Notes: generated by a model from the sequence alone, not told the origin. Shown: positions 1-10,311, counted from the first letter of the stretch. The stretch: DNA of 64,000 nucleotides from Bartonella vinsonii subsp. arupensis OK-94-513 (GCF_000278235.1 NZ_JH725038.1:142299-206298); one strand, 5' to 3'. A program made the numbers and translations.

Positions 1-88
1 TATGAAGAAAGCGCTCAATAGCAGAAAGCGCTTGATTTGTGACACGAGACGCGCGATTGGGCAAACGATTTGAAGATAAATCAGACAT
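1..88 (-). CDS. nhaA: N-terminus of probable Na+/H+ antiporter NhaA (partial)
   Basis: The first 29 codons of a minus-strand gene run off the left edge. The ATG at 86-88 has a GGAG ribosome binding site six bases upstream, so the start is well supported. The peptide is polar and basic and ends in A-I-E-R-F-L-H. That matches how NhaA antiporters enter their first helix (typically R-F-L-x-I-E-A), so NhaA is my best guess. No transmembrane segment or catalytic aspartate lies inside the window, so the product is inferred from a very short stretch. Confidence 0.45.
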   Translation of the reverse strand, partial: MSDLSSNRLPNRASRVTNQALSAIERFLH

Positions 89-239
89 GAACAACTCCAA
101 GTGTCGACAATTTTACCAATGATATTTTTTATATAAACCACTCTGTATGATGTTTTTTATATCATACAAAAGAAAAAAGGGGAATAAGGCTCTTAAATCC
201 ACAGACAAAATCATCATGTTCAAAGTTAAATAATGCTTT

Positions 240-1946
240 TTAAGGTGATGCTTCATTCTTGATAGTGAGATGCACTTTTCTCAAAACTGTGGACAAATCG
301 TTTTGTAGTGCGGTTTCGAGATCAGCTATTGTAAGCCCTTTGTTATCGTTAGCCTTTATTTGAATAACCAATGTTTTGGGATTTTTAGCAAAGTCACCAA
401 AAGCTTTTGAAAGATCTTCAGCTTTATCATGATTTTTTAGAAATATTTTTGGGCTTTGTGTCATCAACACATAGAAATCGTCATAGAGTTCCTTTTTGAG
501 ATCATGTTTGCCATCATTAAGATTTTGAGCAAGATAAGAGAAAAACTTATCAATGAAACCAGCATCTGTATAGCGTATGTCAATTTCATTGATGCCAAGG
601 TCCTGAGAGGCTGCAATCATCACATCTTTCTGACCAGAAAAGAGTTTTTCATCAGCATCAATAATTTTAGCAGATATTTTTCCAGAACCAACACCTTTTA
701 TGTTGAAAGACATTCCATTAAGAGAGAGCGTACGTTTCCCTTCATCATAAGCAATATCGAGTTTTCCTGAAATATCAAAACGCTCAAGGTTCATTTTTTT
801 GAAGAGATCTAAGTCTTTTTCTTCTATTTTTTTCGGTAAAATCGAAAAGTTATCAAGAGAAAGAAGCATTTTTTTGGGTATAGGATGTTTCCACAGACTT
901 GGTTTAAATTGGAAGGATTGGAGCGTTGTTTTCAACCGCGGTATATCAACGACAACATTATCAATTTTCGCATCAGCTGAGGTAATAGCGAGCAGTGTGT
1001 TTAAGAGGATACCATTTCGTGCTGTTTTTTCAGCAACTGGATTATTTTCTTTTCTTGCATCAAGATAAGCTTTAATCAATTTCTCTGGTGTTTGTTCGAG
1101 CGGTTTCATCTTTAGACCAGACGTTTTAAATTGACCGAGAGAAAAAGAAGCATTTTTTTCTGTTTCTTTGAAAATATTGACACTTATGTTATTCAAAGAA
1201 ATGGGACCAGTAACGATTTTTCCTTGATTGAGCGCGTTGTTTTTTCCAAAAATGATAGAATAAGCGTAATTGATGTCAATATCATGCATTTTCATTGTAT
1301 CACTTTTGGCAATAAGAGACATCTGTTCAGCGCCATTTGCAGCGATCGTTGTAAGGTCGATATTCTTAACGCTAACAGAACGAATATGACCGTTTCTAAA
1401 ACCAGAAAGCTGAAAATTCTTTACGTCAACTTTTTCTGTTTCTTTATTTTTATCTTTTACAGAAAGCTGTATATTAGGAGCAAAGATTGATGCAAGTTCA
1501 ATACGCATAATTGTTTGCAAAAGGTGTGATGTAATCGCAGTATCCTTTTCTTTTAATGATACGCTTTTAAGAGAAATCTGGGGAATGTGTACATGAATAT
1601 TCTTATGCTTTAAATCAACATTATAAAATGTAAACGTCCCTGGAATAAAAGAAAGAGGGGGGCGGGCTGAAATGGCACCAATTTTAAGTGATGTATCTGC
1701 AGGAACTGGCAGTGTAACATTTGTTAAATTGACTTTTCCCATGATGCTAACTTCGGCTGTTTCTGCTTTTATAGAACGGCGGGCTATTTCTCGTCTCACA
1801 AAGCTGTCAAGATAGGGTTTTGCCATATAAAAAGCACCGACAACTATAATTGCCAAGATAGCGACAAATCCAATAATACAAGTCAACCAGTATTTTAGAT
1901 TACTTCTATACCCATTATTAAGATTGTCCATCATTTCTTCTTTCAT
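240..1946 (-). CDS. Membrane-anchored AsmA-like hypothetical protein
   Basis: A 568-residue protein with no family I can name securely. The start at 1946 is preferred over one 17 codons upstream because GAGGGAG lies at ribosome-binding distance. A polar N-terminus of about 18 residues is followed by one hydrophobic helix (about residues 19-41), then a long soluble region rich in short alternating hydrophobic stretches. The sequence after the helix, with repeated 'V-x-L-T-N-V' and 'I-x-I-P-x-I-S-L' style strands, resembles AsmA/YdbH-like proteins that are anchored in the inner membrane and project a beta-rich domain into the periplasm. The function is unknown. It stands alone, divergent from the permease gene at 2257. 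Confidence 0.6.
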   Translation of the reverse strand: MKEEMMDNLNNGYRSNLKYWLTCIIGFVAILAIIVVGAFYMAKPYLDSFVRREIARRSIKAETAEVSIMGKVNLTNVTLPVPADTSLKIGAISARPPLSFIPGTFTFYNVDLKHKNIHVHIPQISLKSVSLKEKDTAITSHLLQTIMRIELASIFAPNIQLSVKDKNKETEKVDVKNFQLSGFRNGHIRSVSVKNIDLTTIAANGAEQMSLIAKSDTMKMHDIDINYAYSIIFGKNNALNQGKIVTGPISLNNISVNIFKETEKNASFSLGQFKTSGLKMKPLEQTPEKLIKAYLDARKENNPVAEKTARNGILLNTLLAITSADAKIDNVVVDIPRLKTTLQSFQFKPSLWKHPIPKKMLLSLDNFSILPKKIEEKDLDLFKKMNLERFDISGKLDIAYDEGKRTLSLNGMSFNIKGVGSGKISAKIIDADEKLFSGQKDVMIAASQDLGINEIDIRYTDAGFIDKFFSYLAQNLNDGKHDLKKELYDDFYVLMTQSPKIFLKNHDKAEDLSKAFGDFAKNPKTLVIQIKANDNKGLTIADLETALQNDLSTVLRKVHLTIKNEASP

Positions 1947-2256
1947 CTTTATCACTCCCTCGTGAGAGTGGAGATAAATTCCTTTAAGCAACAACAAAAG
2001 TTAAGATAAAGTGCGCATCAGGTTCAACAGTTATCTACTCTCTTTTACATGTAGAGTCATTTCTGTTTTTTTTGCAATACGCTTTTATTAACTGTTATCA
2101 ATTTTCTTTAATTTCAACAAAACACTTAAAGAATAAGCAGAGAGAAGTGTATACCATTTATCACTTTAAAGTGTGCCAACGTTTGCTTTTATCTTGCCGC
2201 TTTTTATAGGACAAGTTAAAACAATATATGTGTTTATTATAATCTAATGGGGAGAG
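1947..2256. other. Divergent spacer upstream of the SLC13-type permease
   Basis: About 310 bases of A+T-rich DNA separate two divergent genes, so it must hold both promoters. A perfect TATAAT lies at 2238-2243, just before the permease start. I see no convincing ORF, RNA gene or repeat. Confidence 0.5.
2238..2243 (+). promoter_or_regulatory. Candidate -10 box of the permease gene
   Basis: TATAAT matches the sigma-70 -10 consensus exactly and lies 13 bases before the first ATG of the permease. The matching -35 region (around GTTAAA, 17 bases upstream) is weak. With this promoter the leader would be only a few bases long, which argues for the second ATG at 2266 as the main start. Confidence 0.35.
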
Positions 2257-4038
2257 ATGGGTATCATGACAGGAAATCAAATAATGGCTTTTTCTATCAT
2301 TGGTCTCATGATGGTTGTTTTTATTTGGGATCGATTCCGTTATGATCTTGTCGCTATTTGTACATTATTGATTGCTTGCATCGTAGGACTTGTCAGCCCA
2401 AAGGAGGCGTTTAGCGGTTTTAGTAATGATATTGTTATTATTGTGGGGAGTGTGTTTGTTGTCAGTACGGCTGTATCGCGTTCTGGTATAATGGAATTTA
2501 TTATTCAACGGATATGGCCAGATGTGAGATCAGTGCGTCTTCAATTGGCTTTTTTAGTTATTTCTGTAGTATTTTTATCAATGTTTGTTAAAAACATTGG
2601 TGCTTTGGCTATAATGCTTCCTATTGCTTTTCAGTTTGCTCGTCGTTCTCAGGTTTCTCCTTCTGTCTTTTTGATGCCCATGGCATTTGGTTCTTTATTG
2701 GGTGGTCTTATGACACAGATAGGAACTTCTCCTAATGTTGTTATTTCAGCTATGCAAGAACGTTTAACAGGGGCTCCTTTTACCATGTTTGATTTTACAC
2801 CGGTTGGTGCAGCTGTTGCTACTGCTGGTGTACTATATCTGGTCTTTTTTTCTTGGCGTTTACCTGTACGTGTACGTTCAGGTGTATCGTTTGATGATGC
2901 TATTGATATTCGTAATTATGTTTCGGAAGTATATATTCCAACAAATTCACCGATTGTAGGAAAAACGATAGTGGATCTTGTTAAGCCATCAGGTGGTGAT
3001 GTCATGGTGGTTCAAGTTATCAGAAACAAAGTCTCTATTTCGCCGTTGCCAGATTTTATTTTGTCTGAAAACGATATTGTTTTGTTAGAGGGTTCGCATA
3101 CAGGGCTAGATAGTGTGATGAATTCTGCTCGTTTGGAATTTTTCTCTGGTCGTACTATTTCTACGGGAGACAAGGACAGCGACGTTGATATTATTGAGGC
3201 AGTTGTCACACATAATTCACCCCTTATTGGTATCAGTGCAAAAGAGTTTTCGTTTTTTGATCGCTATGATGTGAATTTTCTTGCATTAAGTCGGCAACAT
3301 GAAAGGGTGCGGGGGAGGCTTGAGGATATCGTTTTTCATCTTGGAGATGTGATTGTTTTGCAGGGACAAGAGAGGGTTATTCCAAATTTATTACGGGAAC
3401 TAAAATGTTTACCTTTAGCAAAACGTAATATTGTGTTTGGCAATTTACGTCATGGTTTTGTATCTTTAGCTATTCTCTTTATAGCGATCATTTGTACAGC
3501 TTTTCATATTGTTCCAGTTTCCCTTTCTTTTTTCTCTGCTGCTACTGCTATGATTATCTTTCGAGTTTTACCGGCGCGTGACTTGTATCAAGCATTAGAT
3601 GGCCAAATATTAGTTTTATTAGCAACTCTTATTCCAGTGAGTGAAGCACTAGAGAAGACAGGATGTACGGATCTCATAGGTCAATGGCTGAGCCAATTGG
3701 CGGTGTTTTTCCCACCCTCTGGCGCATTAGCACTAATGTTGGTTACAGCTATGTTGGTAACGCCATTTTTAAATAATGCAGCAACAGTTATGATGGTAGC
3801 ACCAATAGCATCAAGTTTTGCTCATTCTCTTCATTATAAGCCAGAAGCTTTTTTGATGGCTGTTGCAATTGGTGCGGGGTGTGAGTTTCTCACACCTATT
3901 GGGCACCAAAGTAATATGCTTGTGATGGCGCCAGGGGGATATCGTTTTAGTGATTATCCACGCTTTGGTGCTCCGTTAGCGGTATTGATAGTCATTGTTG
4001 CTGTTCCAATGCTCATGTGGATTTGGCCATTACAATAA
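2257..4038 (+). CDS. SLC13/DASS-type permease with two RCK_C (TrkA-C) domains
   Basis: A 593-residue inner-membrane transporter. Two membrane halves (about 1-195 and 395-593) flank two soluble regulatory domains of the TrkA C-terminal type (about 210-290 and 305-385). Each half carries an SLC13-like signature: T-Q-I-G-T-S-P-N-V near 165 and T-P-I-G-H-Q-S-N-M-L near 555. Proteins of this layout are usually annotated as sodium-coupled divalent anion (sulfate or dicarboxylate) transporters, but the substrate cannot be read from the sequence. Two starts are possible, at 2257 and at 2266; GGAG sits 2 bases from the first and 11 from the second. The gene appears monocistronic. Confidence 0.85.
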   Translation: MGIMTGNQIMAFSIIGLMMVVFIWDRFRYDLVAICTLLIACIVGLVSPKEAFSGFSNDIVIIVGSVFVVSTAVSRSGIMEFIIQRIWPDVRSVRLQLAFLVISVVFLSMFVKNIGALAIMLPIAFQFARRSQVSPSVFLMPMAFGSLLGGLMTQIGTSPNVVISAMQERLTGAPFTMFDFTPVGAAVATAGVLYLVFFSWRLPVRVRSGVSFDDAIDIRNYVSEVYIPTNSPIVGKTIVDLVKPSGGDVMVVQVIRNKVSISPLPDFILSENDIVLLEGSHTGLDSVMNSARLEFFSGRTISTGDKDSDVDIIEAVVTHNSPLIGISAKEFSFFDRYDVNFLALSRQHERVRGRLEDIVFHLGDVIVLQGQERVIPNLLRELKCLPLAKRNIVFGNLRHGFVSLAILFIAIICTAFHIVPVSLSFFSAATAMIIFRVLPARDLYQALDGQILVLLATLIPVSEALEKTGCTDLIGQWLSQLAVFFPPSGALALMLVTAMLVTPFLNNAATVMMVAPIASSFAHSLHYKPEAFLMAVAIGAGCEFLTPIGHQSNMLVMAPGGYRFSDYPRFGAPLAVLIVIVAVPMLMWIWPLQ

Positions 4039-4655
4039 AACATTTTTAGAAACTGTAAGTAACAGCCTCAAAAGATTATCAATCAAGTGAAGGTAAGTTA
4101 AAGAAAAATACTTTGTACAAAGAGTTTTGTATGGATTTTAAATTCCAAATAGAGTTTTCTTTTAGAGTTCATACATTCTCTTACTTTGGATAAAAAACTT
4201 GTTTATTTGGTTATAGATATTTTCAAACATAGAAATTAAAGATATCTTTTTGTTAAAGTTTTTTTAATGAATTACATTTCCCAACGTTATCCCACAATTG
4301 AAGGTTTTGAAAAGTGCAATAGGATTGTTGCTTTTAAGATTTTTAAAGGTAATTTTTGTATATATAACTAATACCTAAGAGGAGAGGCTAAGGATACTTT
4401 TTGAGAGTATAGAGAGGCTTGTGTGGTGGACATGAGAGCTGTGGGAACTGTTTTAGAAAAAGGGAATGAAAAAGTTATATTATGAACTAAAAGGCAGTTA
4501 CATCGTTTTTGATTGATGCTGTTGCAACAGTCTGAAGCGAATTGATTTGAAATTAATAAGTTAGAAATTTGAAGTTTTTTAGTTCATGAGGGCTACCATC
4601 TTTATGCATTTATGCGTAAAAGCACAGAAAGTAAATTTTTTCCAAGGTATGATTC
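4039..4655. other. 617-base spacer, possibly containing a gene remnant
   Basis: No ORF of convincing length or composition is present. Around 4405-4485 a short plus-strand frame reads like coding DNA (E-Y-R-E-A-C-V-V-D-M-R-A-V-G-T-V-L) but is closed by stops on both sides. It may be a scrap of a decayed gene. The promoter of the TPR-der pair probably lies near the right end. Confidence 0.3.
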
Positions 4656-5327
4656 ATGTCGTATGATAGTTTTATTGCTGAAGTTAATGCAGAAGTTCGT
4701 CAGGAAAAAGCTCTTGCTTTTTGGAGACGTTATGGTTTTTCGATTATTAGTGCAGTCATTGTTTTCATTTTGATGGTAGTGGCTTATCAAATTTACCATC
4801 ATGAACAAATAAAGAAAGCCGGTCATATTGGTGATGCCTTTGTAAAAAGCCTCGATTTTGCAGAGACACGGCATTTTGATGAAGCAATGAAGCAATTAGA
4901 AAATGTTAAAATCTCTCATTTTGGGGGATACCCTTTTCTGGCTCGTTTGCGTGAGGCTTCTTTACTCATGGAGCAAGGGGATGCTGTTAAATCAGTAGAA
5001 GTCTTTGATTCTGTTGCGGCTGATGAAAAAGCACCGCAAATTTTGCGGCAAGTTGCGAAAATTCGGGCAGCTTATATTTTGGTTGATATAGGGACTTTTG
5101 ATGAAGTCAAGAAGCGCGTTGAAGATATGGCAAATGATAGTGATCCTATGCGTATGTCTGCAAGAGAGGCTTTGGGCTTAGCTGCATATAAAGCTGATAA
5201 GGTGAAAGAGGCGGTTGATTATTTTAGGAAAATTTCTGAAGAAGGTGCTTTAGGATTGAAAGTAGCAGATCGGGCTCATATGATGCTTGAGCTTATGCAA
5301 GCAGAGGGCAAGGCAAATAAGGAATGA
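4656..5327 (+). CDS. Membrane-anchored TPR protein (YfgM-like, upstream of der)
   Basis: A 223-residue protein. AAGG eight bases before the ATG supports the start. A cytoplasmic N-terminus rich in charged residues precedes one transmembrane helix (about 27-47). The rest is helical with TPR-like repeats, including [11 protein letters not shown] at about 169-179. Proteins of this shape encoded just before der resemble E. coli YfgM, which works at the Sec translocon and in envelope quality control. The stop lies four bases before the der start, so the two are almost certainly cotranscribed. The specific role in this organism is inferred. Confidence 0.75.
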   Translation: MSYDSFIAEVNAEVRQEKALAFWRRYGFSIISAVIVFILMVVAYQIYHHEQIKKAGHIGDAFVKSLDFAETRHFDEAMKQLENVKISHFGGYPFLARLREASLLMEQGDAVKSVEVFDSVAADEKAPQILRQVAKIRAAYILVDIGTFDEVKKRVEDMANDSDPMRMSAREALGLAAYKADKVKEAVDYFRKISEEGALGLKVADRAHMMLELMQAEGKANKE

Positions 5328-5331
5328 ATTT

Positions 5332-6756
5332 ATGAGCCTTACCATTGCTATAGTTGGTCGCCCCAATGTTGGGAAGTCAACGCTTTTTAATCGTTTGGTT
5401 GGACAAAAGTTGGCTTTGGTTGATGATAAGCCAGGCGTCACACGTGATCGGCGTATTCATGCAGCAAAACTTCAAGATCTGCGTTTTGATGTGATTGATA
5501 CGGCTGGTCTGGAAGAAGCAGGCGATCATACACTTGAAGGCCGTATGCGTTCCCATACAAAAGCTGCCATTGAGGAAGCGGATCTTATTTTATTTGTGTT
5601 TGATGCCAAAAGTGGAATAACACCAAGTGATTTAAATTTTGCTTCATTGGTTCGCAAGTCAGGGAAACCGATTGTGCTTGTTGCCAATAAGTCTGAGTCA
5701 AAAGCAGCTACAGGGGGAGAGTATGAAGCATGGTCATTAGGTTTGGGGGAGCCTTGTCCAATATCTGCTGAACATGGTTTAGGGCTTACGGATCTTCGTG
5801 ATGCAATTGTAGATGCTATTGGTACGCAGCGCGCTTTTGAAAGCAACAAAGAAGAAGAAAATATTTCTATACAACCTGCATCCGTTGGTGATGATGTGGG
5901 TGATTTGGAAGAGGGATTGGTTTACGATGAAAGTAAACCTATTCGGATTGCAATTGCAGGGCGTCCAAATACAGGAAAATCAACGCTTATCAATAGCATG
6001 TTGAAACAAGATCGGTTGTTAACAGGACCAGAGGCAGGGCTTACACGTGATTCTATTTCTGTAGATTGGGAATGGCGTGGCCGTCATATTAAACTTTTTG
6101 ATACAGCAGGTTTGAGACGAAAATCAAAAATACAAGAAAAATTAGAAAAACTTTCCGTTGCAGACACTTTACGTGCAATTCGTTTCGCAGAGGTAGTGGT
6201 GATTGTTTTTGATGCAACGGCACCGTTTGAAAAGCAGGATTTGCAAATTGCTGATCTTGTGATTTGTGAAGGGCGAGTTCCACTGATTGCTTTTAATAAG
6301 TGGGATCTGATTGAAAATAGTCAGGTGACATTGATTGATTTACATGAGAAATGTAGCCGCCTTCTTCCTCAGGTTCGTGGTTTGAGAGCTGTTCCTTTAT
6401 CGGGCCAATATGGTCAAGGGATTGATAAACTGATGGAAAATATCATGATGATGCACCGTGTGTGGAATCGCCGTATTTCCACGGGAAAATTGAATCGATG
6501 GCTTGAAACAGTTGTTGCGCATCATCCACCGCCTGCAGTTTCTGGGCGTCGACTTAAGGTTAAATATATAACACAGATTAAGACGCGTCCTCCTGGATTT
6601 GTGATTTCTTGTTCGCGACCGCAGGTAATGCCTCAATCGTATTTACGTTACCTTTCCAATGGATTACGTGATGCGTTCGATATGCCTGGTGTACCAATTC
6701 GTATATCATTACGTACATCTGATAATCCTTTTGCGGTACGTTCCAAAAAGAAATGA
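5332..6756 (+). CDS. der: Ribosome biogenesis GTPase Der (EngA)
   Basis: A 474-residue tandem GTPase needed for 50S subunit assembly. The first G domain has its P-loop G-R-P-N-V-G-K-S at residues 9-16 and a D-T-A-G switch II. The second G domain has G-R-P-N-T-G-K-S near 210 and its own D-T-A-G and N-K-W-D motifs. The C-terminal roughly 110 residues form the KH-like domain typical of Der. The start at 5332 (M-S-L-T-I-A-I-V) is chosen because it places the first beta strand correctly. A longer reading frame begins 15 codons earlier, inside the TPR gene. Length and motif order are normal for the family. Confidence 0.97.
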   Translation: MSLTIAIVGRPNVGKSTLFNRLVGQKLALVDDKPGVTRDRRIHAAKLQDLRFDVIDTAGLEEAGDHTLEGRMRSHTKAAIEEADLILFVFDAKSGITPSDLNFASLVRKSGKPIVLVANKSESKAATGGEYEAWSLGLGEPCPISAEHGLGLTDLRDAIVDAIGTQRAFESNKEEENISIQPASVGDDVGDLEEGLVYDESKPIRIAIAGRPNTGKSTLINSMLKQDRLLTGPEAGLTRDSISVDWEWRGRHIKLFDTAGLRRKSKIQEKLEKLSVADTLRAIRFAEVVVIVFDATAPFEKQDLQIADLVICEGRVPLIAFNKWDLIENSQVTLIDLHEKCSRLLPQVRGLRAVPLSGQYGQGIDKLMENIMMMHRVWNRRISTGKLNRWLETVVAHHPPPAVSGRRLKVKYITQIKTRPPGFVISCSRPQVMPQSYLRYLSNGLRDAFDMPGVPIRISLRTSDNPFAVRSKKK

Positions 6757-7543
6757 TTCTTCTCTGTTTTTTAAGTGAATGAAGTTTACATTTAAGAAAC
6801 AGTTTTAAAAAATAGGCATTTTTCGTAAATGATTACTTTTTAATATCAATAAAGAATGATGTTATTTTCAATAAAAGAAAAAACATTTTATTGAGCAATA
6901 TATTGATTTATAAAAATAAGTTTATCATTCTCTCTATTGAATGAAATGAGATCATTATATGATGATCTTCTCTCGTTGCAATTTCTTTTAATCTAAAACA
7001 AAAAAATCTTTATTAATGCGTTATTGAAAGGAATAAATGTATGAATCAGAATTGTTTAAAGCAAAAGTTTCTTTAATAAAGCATTTGATACAAGAGGAGT
7101 TGCAACAAGTGAGGATTAGAGAGTGTAATTATAGTGCTGTGTAAAAAAGTTTTCATATCTATAATTATTAAAGAGAAAGATGCAGAAAGTTAGTTACACT
7201 TATATAAAGTGGTGTAGTGCTCTAGTATTTAAAACTTTGTTTATATAGGCTTCTTTATATAACGTAATTCATTGCAGTCTTATATCGTACATTAAAGGAT
7301 ATAGAAGTTTCATAAATCTCACACTTTATTTGTTAACAGAGATAAACGCTGTAAAAGAGGGTGTTTTCTTAATATATTTCTTGATGTCTTGACATGAGGA
7401 CTTGTATGGTTTGCTAAAGCTGAATAGCGATGTATCTTCTATAAGTTGGAGTGATTATTTAAGAGTGCATAAGGGATGGGGATTCATAAAATTAAAAGAC
7501 ACGTTATTTATGGGATAAATTGTGATAGATTTCTTTTAGCGTC
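6757..7543. other. Long A+T-rich spacer between der and the ATP synthase operon
   Basis: Nearly 800 bases without a supported gene. All six frames are broken by frequent stops. A TTGACA at 7389-7394 has no matching -10 box (TGCTAA at 17 bases). The DNA has the look of decayed sequence common between Bartonella genes. I see no tRNA, repeat or conserved hairpin here. Confidence 0.4.
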
Positions 7544-7572
7544 TTGACGAATAAATTCGAGAACAATATGAT
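7544..7572 (+). promoter_or_regulatory. Sigma-70-type promoter of the atpIBE operon
   Basis: TTGACG (7544-7549) and TATGAT (7567-7572) are separated by exactly 17 bases. Each box differs from the consensus at one position. Transcription would begin near 7579, giving a leader of about 50 bases before atpI. This is the best promoter match I found in the window and fits the high expression expected of ATP synthase. Confidence 0.7.
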
Positions 7573-7627
7573 GCGCACGGTTTTATAGATTAGCCTTTTA
7601 CTTTGCTTTTTGATTAAGGAGCCAATG

Positions 7628-8056
7628 ATGGCAAAGGGGAGTAAACCCATTGTGCCACTGCAGGAAATTGAAGCGGAAGAAGAAGGGCAAAAAGACTGTC
7701 TTCATTCAGAGGATTTAGAATGTCGAAGTAAGGAGTTAGGTAAAGCTTTAATGCGCAAAAAAGCATTAAAGAAGCAGGAGTATGAGAATGAGGGGGGAGA
7801 GTCACAAGGAAAGATGACACATGCGATTAAGCTTTCGAGTGAGTTTCTTGCAAGTATTATTGTAGGTGTGGTTTTGGGGATGGGGTTTGATAAGTTAGCA
7901 GGTTCATGGCCATGGGGATTGGTATTCTTTCTTTTTCTTGGATTTGCTGCTGGTGTATTGAGTATTCTTCGGTCTGTGGGGTATATTGCCTCCAGTCCAT
8001 TAAGGCAAAACGGCGTATTACGCCAAGACAAAAGGTCCGATAAAAAGGACCGATAA
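7628..8056 (+). CDS. atpI: F0F1 ATP synthase subunit I (AtpI)
   Basis: A 142-residue protein with a charged N-terminal half (about 1-70) and two transmembrane helices (about 76-96 and 98-122) containing the glycine-rich pattern G-V-V-L-G-M-G-F-D. AtpI assists assembly of the c-ring and magnesium uptake; it is not part of the finished enzyme. AAGGAG lies six bases before the ATG at 7628. Upstream in-frame TTG and ATG codons are too close to or overlap that site. It is the first gene of the F0 operon, 11 bases before atpB. The long charged N-terminus is typical of rhizobial AtpI. Confidence 0.88.
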   Translation: MAKGSKPIVPLQEIEAEEEGQKDCLHSEDLECRSKELGKALMRKKALKKQEYENEGGESQGKMTHAIKLSSEFLASIIVGVVLGMGFDKLAGSWPWGLVFFLFLGFAAGVLSILRSVGYIASSPLRQNGVLRQDKRSDKKDR

Positions 8057-8067
8057 ATGAGGTTGAA

Positions 8068-8826
8068 GTGACATCACACGCTCCAGATCCTATCCATCAG
8101 TTTGAGATTTCACGACTGATTAAGATTTCCATAGGGAACATGGATTTGTCCTTTACAAATGTATCATTTTTTATAGTAGCTACAGTCGTTATAACTTCGG
8201 TTTTTCTCTTTATTTCATCATCAAGTCGCGGGTTAGTTCCAACACGGATGCAGTCTCTTTCAGAAATGGCGTATGAGTTTGTAGCAACGACTTTGCGGGA
8301 ATCAGCTGGTGTGCAGGGGATGCAATTTTTCCCTCTAGTTTTTTCTCTGTTTACTTTTATTTTGGTTGCAAATTTTATTGGTCTTTTTCCCTATTTTTAT
8401 ACGATTACCTCTCAGATTATGATTACGTTTTCATTGGCTATGGTGGTAATTTTGACAGTTATTAGCTATGGTTTTTATAAGCACGGGGTCAATTTTTTGA
8501 AATTGTTTGTTCCCAGCGGTGTGCCTGTTGTGGTTTTGCCTTTGGTGACGATGATTGAGGTAATTTCTTTTCTTTCTCGTCCTATCAGTCTTTCACTTCG
8601 TCTTTTTGCTAATATGCTTGCTGGTCATATTACTCTCAAAGTATTTTCTGGTTTCGTTGTCTCAATGATTGGAGTAGGGGTTGTAGGTGTTGGTGGTTCA
8701 ATTTTACCGCTTATCATGACCGTAGCGATTACTGCTCTTGAATTTTTGGTAGCATTTCTTCAGGCATATGTCTTTACGGTTTTAACTTGTATGTATCTTA
8801 ATGATGCAGTTCATCCAGGACATTAA
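8068..8826 (+). CDS. atpB: F0F1 ATP synthase subunit a
   Basis: A 252-residue integral membrane protein forming the proton half-channels next to the c-ring. The signature [12 protein letters not shown] is present; its arginine, Arg178, is the essential residue that faces the c-subunit carboxylate. At least five hydrophobic helices are visible. The start is GTG at 8068, with GAGG upstream. The gene follows atpI closely and precedes atpE, the normal alphaproteobacterial F0 order. Confidence 0.97.
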   Translation: MTSHAPDPIHQFEISRLIKISIGNMDLSFTNVSFFIVATVVITSVFLFISSSSRGLVPTRMQSLSEMAYEFVATTLRESAGVQGMQFFPLVFSLFTFILVANFIGLFPYFYTITSQIMITFSLAMVVILTVISYGFYKHGVNFLKLFVPSGVPVVVLPLVTMIEVISFLSRPISLSLRLFANMLAGHITLKVFSGFVVSMIGVGVVGVGGSILPLIMTVAITALEFLVAFLQAYVFTVLTCMYLNDAVHPGH

Positions 8827-8880
8827 TAAAACTGGCGGTTTTCCGTCAAATGGTGCAATTTCGCTTTAAAGGAGAATAAT

Positions 8881-9111
8881 ATGGAATTAGTGCTTGCAGC
8901 AAAATATATTGGTGCTGGTCTTGCTTGCTTTGGTATGGCGGGGACGGCTTTAGGCCTTGGAAATATTTTTGGTAGCTATCTTTCTGGCGCGCTACGCAAT
9001 CCATCAGCAGCAGATAGTCAGTTTGGTCGTCTTGTTTTTGGTTTTGCTGTGACAGAAGCTTTGGGCATTTTTTCATTGCTCATTGCTTTATTGCTTCTTT
9101 TCGGAGTTTAA
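8881..9111 (+). CDS. atpE: F0F1 ATP synthase subunit c
   Basis: A 76-residue hairpin of two hydrophobic helices joined by the polar loop A-L-R-N-P-S-A. The rotor carboxylate is Glu59, in the second helix (A-V-T-E-A-L-G). Glycines in the first helix (G-A-G-L-A and G-x-G-x-G-x-like pattern) allow close packing in the ring. AAAGGAG stands upstream of the ATG. Length and composition are normal. Confidence 0.97.
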   Translation: MELVLAAKYIGAGLACFGMAGTALGLGNIFGSYLSGALRNPSAADSQFGRLVFGFAVTEALGIFSLLIALLLLFGV

Positions 9112-9238
9112 TTATCATCCAAAGGGTATACCTGTTTTTTGTATAAGAGGGAGGTATGCCTTTTGTTTCTTAGCGAAAAGAGTGTTAGTTAGCTGCCGTC
9201 GGTTTTAGGGGGAGTGAGTTGTTGAAGGATGAGAGAAG

Positions 9239-9805
9239 ATGTTTGTTTCCAGCGCTTATGCACAAACCACTGATAAGCCGATAGAACATATACAAAACGT
9301 GGCAGGGCATACAGATCGTGTGTTTCCGCCTTTTGATTTTGTGCATTTTGCTTCGCACTTTTTTTGGTTAGCAATTTCTTTTGGGCTTTTTTATCTTTTC
9401 ATCTCTCGTGTGATTGTGCCTCGTATTGGTGGTGTTATTGAAACACGTCGAGATCGAATCGCATCTGATTTAGATCAGGCGATGCGTATGAAGCAGGAAG
9501 CAGATATTGTAGTTGAAACTTACGAGCGGAAGTTAGCAGAAGCGCGTTTGCAGGCTCATGTTATAGCGCAAGCAGCTGGTGAGGAATTAAAAGAGAAGGC
9601 GGAGCTTGAACGAAAGGAAGTTGAAGAAAGTTTAGAAAAAAGATTGGCCGATGCTGAAAAACAGATCACAAAAATTCGAGATAAAGCTATGCAAAATGTT
9701 GGTTCTATCGCTGAAGAAGTGGCTCTTGAAATCGTAAAGAAGTTGACTGATGTTAATGTCAGCAAAGAGGCTGTTCGTTCAGTTATTAAAGTTACGGATT
9801 ACTGA
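9239..9805 (+). CDS. atpF2: F0F1 ATP synthase subunit b' (second b-type subunit)
   Basis: A 188-residue stator subunit. A poorly conserved N-terminal segment of about 40 residues is followed by one transmembrane helix (about 42-62) and a long charged coiled coil rich in Glu, Lys and Ala. Alphaproteobacteria use a b/b' heterodimer to hold the F1 head. This copy lies first of the pair and has the longer N-terminus, as b' does. The symbol varies between annotations (atpG, atpX or atpF2). It lies 127 bases after atpE and 11 bases before the b gene. Confidence 0.92.
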   Translation: MFVSSAYAQTTDKPIEHIQNVAGHTDRVFPPFDFVHFASHFFWLAISFGLFYLFISRVIVPRIGGVIETRRDRIASDLDQAMRMKQEADIVVETYERKLAEARLQAHVIAQAAGEELKEKAELERKEVEESLEKRLADAEKQITKIRDKAMQNVGSIAEEVALEIVKKLTDVNVSKEAVRSVIKVTDY

Positions 9806-9816
9806 AGGATACAAGA

Positions 9817-10311
9817 ATGTCAGATACTTTTTGGGCGTTTGTTGGGTTAGTTCTTTTTTTAGCTCTTTTGGTTTATTTCAAAATTCCGCAGATAGCTGTG
9901 CGTCATCTTGATGCGCGTGCGAAGCGTATCAAAGATGAGCTTGATGAAGCCCTTCGTCTTCGTGAAGAGGCTCAGGAAGTTCTTGCTGAATATCAGCGCA
10001 AACATGCAGAAGCAGAGAAGGATGCACAGGAGATTATTGCAGCAGCTAAGCATGAAGTTGCAGCTATTATCGCTGAAGCTCGTACAAAAGCAGAAGAATA
10101 TGTAAAAAACCGCAATAAATTGGCAGAGCAAAAAATTGCTCAAGCGGAAGCCGATGCGATACGTATGGTTTCTTCATCTGCTATTGATTTGGCGGTTTCT
10201 GCTGCTCGTACGCTTATCGCAGAAGAATTAGATTCTCATAAAGCGAATGAACTTATTAAGGAGTCTCTTTGTGAAGAATCTTTTAATAAAATGAAAGCAT
10301 ATCTTAATTAA
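9817..10311 (+). CDS. atpF: F0F1 ATP synthase subunit b
   Basis: A 164-residue stator subunit: a short N-terminal transmembrane helix (about 4-22) and then an uninterrupted amphipathic coiled coil with heptad spacing to the C-terminus, including the dimerization-type stretch around residues 55-110. It pairs with the b' subunit encoded just upstream. It is the last gene of the F0 operon and is followed by a terminator hairpin. The F1 genes (atpHAGDC) are not in this window, consistent with the split F0/F1 loci of this group. Confidence 0.95.
   Translation: MSDTFWAFVGLVLFLALLVYFKIPQIAVRHLDARAKRIKDELDEALRLREEAQEVLAEYQRKHAEAEKDAQEIIAAAKHEVAAIIAEARTKAEEYVKNRNKLAEQKIAQAEADAIRMVSSSAIDLAVSAARTLIAEELDSHKANELIKESLCEESFNKMKAYLN

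Noticed and set aside
7389-7417. Promoter at TTGACA in the der-atp spacer
   Set aside because: The -10 position at 17 bases reads TGCTAA, which matches the consensus at only two positions, and no gene follows directly.
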